The notes below the pieces were generated by a model that worked only from the letters and a program-made list of their open reading frames with translations, did no database searches and was not told the DNA's origin. Shown one piece after another: positions 7,388 through 10,292 of a stretch of DNA of 10,292 nucleotides. Source of the stretch: RGIG5579 sp045590715 (GTDB taxonomy: Bacteria > Bacillota > Clostridia > Oscillospirales > SIG627). The stretch spans positions 1-10,292 of the forward strand of contig JAZNRO010000011.1 in NCBI GenBank assembly GCA_045590715.1, in the 5' to 3' direction. A program made the translations under genes and the position numbers. The first letter of the stretch is position 1. Every line of letters begins with the position of its first letter.

Positions 7388-8362
7388 ATGATGAACTTTT
7401 GGATTTTGATCGGCTCTTTTTTGCTGTCGCTTGTTGCAACGTTTTTGTTTGAAAAGAAATTTATCCCGTACCTAATGAGAATCAAAATGGGACAGACCAT
7501 TTTGGAGATCGGCCCCCGTTGGCATAAATCCAAAGAGGGAACTCCTACCATGGGCGGTCTGTTCTTCATTGCCGGTACCTTAATTTCTCTTTTGTTCTTC
7601 GGAACGCCCCTTCTTATGAAAACCGGTGATATGAGCCTTGTCAAAGTCTTTGTGATGATGCTCCTTTTCGGGGCTGTAGGCTTTATCGACGACTTTGTAA
7701 AGTTTGTCAAAAAGCAGAATAAAGGCCTTACTGCCATACAAAAACTAGTTTTCCAGTTTGCCATTGCGGCTTTGTTCCTTCTTTCCATGAAGGATTCTCT
7801 TTCCACCGCTCTTACTCTGCCTTTTCTTGATAAACCCTTGGAACTTGGTATTCTTTACTGGGCTTTTGCCATTATTTTCATTGTTCTTGTGGTAAACGCG
7901 GTCAATCTTACGGACGGCATCGACGGTCTTGCCGGCAGTGTAACGCTGGTTGCCTTCGTATTCTTCCTTTGCATCGGCTTTTTGAAAAATCATTCTGAAT
8001 TCATTCTTTTGTCTTCCGCTCTTTGCGGCGGTCTTGTAGGTTTTCTCATCTACAATTTCTATCCCGCCAGAATTTTTATGGGCGATACCGGTTCTCTGTT
8101 TCTTGGCGGTGCAGTAGCCGGCGCGGCCTTTTGGCTTAATATGCCCCTTTTGATCGTTTTTGTTGGCTTCGTTTATCTTTTTGAAGCCTTAAGCGTAGTT
8201 CTTCAGGTCGGCTCTTTTAAACTTACCGGTAAACGAATCTTCCGTATGGCTCCCTTTCATCATCATTTGGAAATGGGTGGCTGGCGAGAGCCCAAGATCG
8301 TAGCGGTATCCAGCCTTTTGACCGCATTGTTTTCTATTATCGCATACTTTAGTTTTTTCTAA
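7388..8362 (+). CDS. mraY: MraY, phospho-N-acetylmuramoyl-pentapeptide transferase
   Basis: This 324-residue polytopic membrane enzyme transfers phospho-MurNAc-pentapeptide from UDP to undecaprenyl phosphate, making lipid I on the inner face of the membrane. Signature elements are GPRWHKSKEGTPTMGG (42-57), the magnesium-site aspartates GFIDDF (98-103), NLTDGIDGLAG (173-183), MGDTGSLFLGG (231-241) and the histidine loop RMAPFHHHLEMGGW (286-299). About ten hydrophobic segments are visible, as in the family. It begins six bases after the murF stop. Two ATG codons stand in tandem (7388 and 7391). AGGA at 7380-7383, which overlaps the murF stop, gives better spacing for the second, so the protein may be one residue shorter. 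It is followed directly by ftsW, without murD between. Confidence 0.97.
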   Translation: MMNFWILIGSFLLSLVATFLFEKKFIPYLMRIKMGQTILEIGPRWHKSKEGTPTMGGLFFIAGTLISLLFFGTPLLMKTGDMSLVKVFVMMLLFGAVGFIDDFVKFVKKQNKGLTAIQKLVFQFAIAALFLLSMKDSLSTALTLPFLDKPLELGILYWAFAIIFIVLVVNAVNLTDGIDGLAGSVTLVAFVFFLCIGFLKNHSEFILLSSALCGGLVGFLIYNFYPARIFMGDTGSLFLGGAVAGAAFWLNMPLLIVFVGFVYLFEALSVVLQVGSFKLTGKRIFRMAPFHHHLEMGGWREPKIVAVSSLLTALFSIIAYFSFF

Positions 8363-8392
8363 TTTCATTTTTCATTTCGGAAGGAGAGGCTT

Positions 8393-9607
8393 ATGGCAAA
8401 ACAAGAAACTTTCAAATACAAAAAAACACACGCCCCTGCTTCCGCAAAGAAGAGTGTCAGCTTACTTCCTAAGCGAAAGGGCCCGGGCCTTCAAAGACTT
8501 CGCTCCGGTATCGACTGGCCCTTTGCGATTTTGGTACTGATCCTTTTGGCTATTGGTACCATTTTCGTTTTTTCTTCCAGTTACGTTTACGCAAAGTACA
8601 ATTATAACAACAGCTTCTTCTTTATCAGAAAGCAGATCGTTTTCGTAGGCGTTTCTCTGGTATTTTTGTTTTTAACCGTTCGTTTTGCGGATTATCTGTG
8701 GCTGAAACGCTTTGCACTTCCTATTTTTTTGGCTTCCTACGCGCTTTTATGGGCGGTATTCTTCTTCGGTGCCGATGCCAACGGTGCCAGACGCTGGATC
8801 TATATCGGTTCTTTTAGTGTACAGCCCTCGGAGATCGTAAAATTCTCCGTTATTCTTTTGATATCATCCTACGTCGTGTGGCTTGATTCAAAGGGCAGAG
8901 ATCTGATCCGTACTTTTAAATACGGCATTTTGCCTTTCGGTATTCTGGCCGTTATCGTGGCAATTCCTTTGATTCTTCAGCCGCACCTTTCCGCTACCAT
9001 TATTATTATGGGTCTGATTTTTTCCATGATGTTTTTAAGCGGAACGAAACCCAGCATTTTGTGGTCTTGTGCCGGTGTTGCCGCACTGCTTCTTCTTATC
9101 ATCGTTTTGGGTACCAGTCACGGTCAGGCGCGAATTGACGCTTGGCTCCATCCGGAAAACGATATTCAGAATAGCGGTTGGCAGCCCCTTCAGAGTCTTT
9201 ACGCCATTGGCTCCGGCGGTCTTTGGGGCGTGGGCCTTGGCGCTTCCAAGCAAAAGCATCTTTATCTCCCCGAACCGCAGAACGACTATATTTTTGCCAT
9301 TGTATGCGAAGAAATGGGATTTGTATTTGCCCTTGCCGTTATCATTCTTTTCCTTCTTCTCATTTGGCGCGGTTTTTACATTGCAAAAAATGCACCTTCC
9401 AAGTTTTCCTCACTTCTGGTAATGGGTATCATTACACAGATCGGAATCCAGGTGTTTTTAAATATCGGCGTCGTGACCGGCACCTTGCCCAGTACCGGCG
9501 TATCCCTACCGTTCTTTAGCTACGGTGGATCGTCCCTGATGATCTTTATGGCGGAAATGGGTGTAGTATTAAACGTATCAAAATACTCTTATACAGAAAA
9601 ATCATAA
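8393..9607 (+). CDS. ftsW: FtsW/SpoVE-type SEDS peptidoglycan glycosyltransferase
   Basis: This 404-residue membrane protein has about ten transmembrane segments (roughly from residues 42, 80, 107, 145, 178, 197, 223, 306, 339 and 376). A basic cytoplasmic tail of about 40 residues comes first. SEDS proteins polymerise lipid II into glycan strands and work with a class B PBP; the partner is probably the PBP encoded upstream. Family signatures are GADANGARRWIYIGSFSVQPSE (126-147), the loop motif LPEPQNDYIFAIVCEEMG (292-309), whose Asp298 matches the essential aspartate of RodA/FtsW, and STGVSLPFFSYGGSS (367-381). The last motif, with its YGGSS, fits the FtsW/SpoVE branch. RodA is less likely given the dcw location. 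The start ATG has AAGGAG at 8381-8386. Whether it serves vegetative division or spore cortex (SpoVE) is not decidable here. Confidence 0.95.
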   Translation: MAKQETFKYKKTHAPASAKKSVSLLPKRKGPGLQRLRSGIDWPFAILVLILLAIGTIFVFSSSYVYAKYNYNNSFFFIRKQIVFVGVSLVFLFLTVRFADYLWLKRFALPIFLASYALLWAVFFFGADANGARRWIYIGSFSVQPSEIVKFSVILLISSYVVWLDSKGRDLIRTFKYGILPFGILAVIVAIPLILQPHLSATIIIMGLIFSMMFLSGTKPSILWSCAGVAALLLLIIVLGTSHGQARIDAWLHPENDIQNSGWQPLQSLYAIGSGGLWGVGLGASKQKHLYLPEPQNDYIFAIVCEEMGFVFALAVIILFLLLIWRGFYIAKNAPSKFSSLLVMGIITQIGIQVFLNIGVVTGTLPSTGVSLPFFSYGGSSLMIFMAEMGVVLNVSKYSYTEKS

Positions 9608-9611
9608 TAAT

Positions 9612-9617
9612 CGGAGG
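9612..9617 (+). promoter_or_regulatory. Ribosome binding site that sets the TTG start of murG
   Basis: CGGAGG is followed by six bases and a TTG at 9624-9626. There is no ATG or GTG nearby in that frame before the glycine-rich nucleotide loop begins at codon 7, so the rare start codon is well supported. Confidence 0.85.
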
Positions 9618-9623
9618 CACAGT

Positions 9624-10292
9624 TTGAGAGTTGTTTTCAGTGGCGGCGGAACCGCCGGACATATTAACCCTGCAATTTCGATTGCAAAAAAAGTATTGGA
9701 AAAAGCACCGGGAAGCCAGATCCTTTTTGTGGGAACTCCCACCGGTATGGAAAATCGCCTGGTGGCAAAAGAGGGCTTTCCCATTCGCCACGTTGAGGTA
9801 AAAGGATTTAAGAGAAAGTTGACCGCAGAAAATTTAAAGGCGGCCTATCTTGCCTTTACCAGCATTGCAAAGGCCAAAAAGATCCTGAAGGAATTTCGTC
9901 CTGATCTTGTCATCGGTACCGGTGGCTACGTATCCTGGCCCGTGCTTTGCGCCGCATCCAAAATGAAGATTCCCACTCTCATCCACGAGCAGAATGCTTA
10001 TCCCGGTCTTACCACCAGAAAGCTTTCCGCCCTGGTAGACAGAGTGTGCATTTCTTTCGATGAATCCAGAAAGCATTTTACCTGCGATCAGAAAAAGATC
10101 GTTTTAAGTGGAAATCCTACCAGTCCTGAACTGGAAACCATCTCCCGCAGTAAAGCGAGAAGTAAGGTGGGTGTCAGCGCACCGTTTCTTCTTTCCTACG
10201 GCGGTAGCCTTCGCGCCCGCGCCATCAATGAATGTATGTTCCAGGTGGCAAAGGACTATTCTGCGAAAAAGCCCATCTTCCATACCCACGCC
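9624..10292 (+). CDS. murG: MurG, lipid II-forming N-acetylglucosaminyltransferase (5' part, cut by window end)
   Basis: The first 223 codons of murG are open to the right edge; Escherichia coli MurG has 355 residues, so about 60 percent is present. MurG is a GT-B fold enzyme at the inner membrane face. It transfers GlcNAc from UDP-GlcNAc to lipid I, giving lipid II. Visible motifs are the N-terminal loop SGGGTAGHINPA (6-17), VIGTGGYVSWPV (96-107), HEQNAYPGLTTRKLS (121-135), LSGNPTSPE (161-169) and the third loop GGSLRARAIN (193-202), which opens the UDP-GlcNAc-binding domain. In that last loop the usual GGSxGA carries Arg197 in place of glycine. The start is TTG with a good ribosome binding site, 16 bases after the ftsW stop. 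The visible part ends at HTHA, near where the family reads a histidine-rich strand before TG. Confidence 0.95.
   Translation, partial: MRVVFSGGGTAGHINPAISIAKKVLEKAPGSQILFVGTPTGMENRLVAKEGFPIRHVEVKGFKRKLTAENLKAAYLAFTSIAKAKKILKEFRPDLVIGTGGYVSWPVLCAASKMKIPTLIHEQNAYPGLTTRKLSALVDRVCISFDESRKHFTCDQKKIVLSGNPTSPELETISRSKARSKVGVSAPFLLSYGGSLRARAINECMFQVAKDYSAKKPIFHTHA

Noticed and set aside
8984..8992. FtsW QPHLSAT with His where many SEDS proteins have Asp (QPDLGTA)
   Set aside because: His at this place is, as far as I recall, common in Bacillota FtsW/SpoVE. The aspartate regarded as essential is Asp298, which is present.
1..10292. Mobile element, CRISPR array, tRNA or rRNA gene
   Set aside because: Coding sequence covers nearly all of the window, and I see no spaced repeats, terminal inverted repeats, transposase motifs or RNA gene in the short gaps.

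Overview
This window is a division and cell wall (dcw) cluster, with every gene on the + strand. The order is mraZ, rsmH, an ftsL-type gene, one PASTA-containing class B penicillin-binding protein (ftsI/pbpB/spoVD family), murE, murF, mraY, ftsW/spoVE, then the first 223 codons of murG, which runs off the right edge. The gene order, the strong AGGAGG-type ribosome binding sites, the PASTA repeats on the transpeptidase and the moderate base composition point to a Bacillota organism, probably of class Clostridia. The genus cannot be told from this sequence. MurE keeps the specificity-loop arginine, which suggests a meso-diaminopimelate peptidoglycan.

Layout: positions 1-24 hold only the tail of the mraZ leader, with a T-rich run and a ribosome binding site. 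Positions 25-2059 form a tight first unit: mraZ (nitrogen-rich-site regulator of the cluster in other bacteria), rsmH (16S rRNA methyltransferase) and ftsL. Positions 2060-2187 are the only sizeable gap. It holds a perfect inverted repeat followed by five T (probable intrinsic terminator), a TTGACA -35 box directly after it, and a possible five-codon leader frame whose stop lies in the hairpin. Positions 2188 to the end form a second unit: transpeptidase, murE, murF, mraY, ftsW, murG, with overlaps or gaps of at most about 30 bases.

Together these genes carry out the path from UDP-MurNAc-dipeptide to septal peptidoglycan. MurE adds the third residue and MurF the D-Ala-D-Ala, MraY moves the product to undecaprenyl phosphate (lipid I), and MurG adds GlcNAc (lipid II). 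FtsW polymerises lipid II and the class B PBP crosslinks it, with FtsL as a structural and activating partner. MurD, which usually lies between mraY and ftsW in Bacilli, is missing from that slot. FtsQ/DivIB is also not seen.

I see no unknown defence, mobile or secondary-metabolite system here. The most unusual items are the terminator/promoter junction inside the cluster, the missing murD, the DNCR specificity loop of MurE, and an arginine in the normally glycine-rich GGSxGA loop of MurG.
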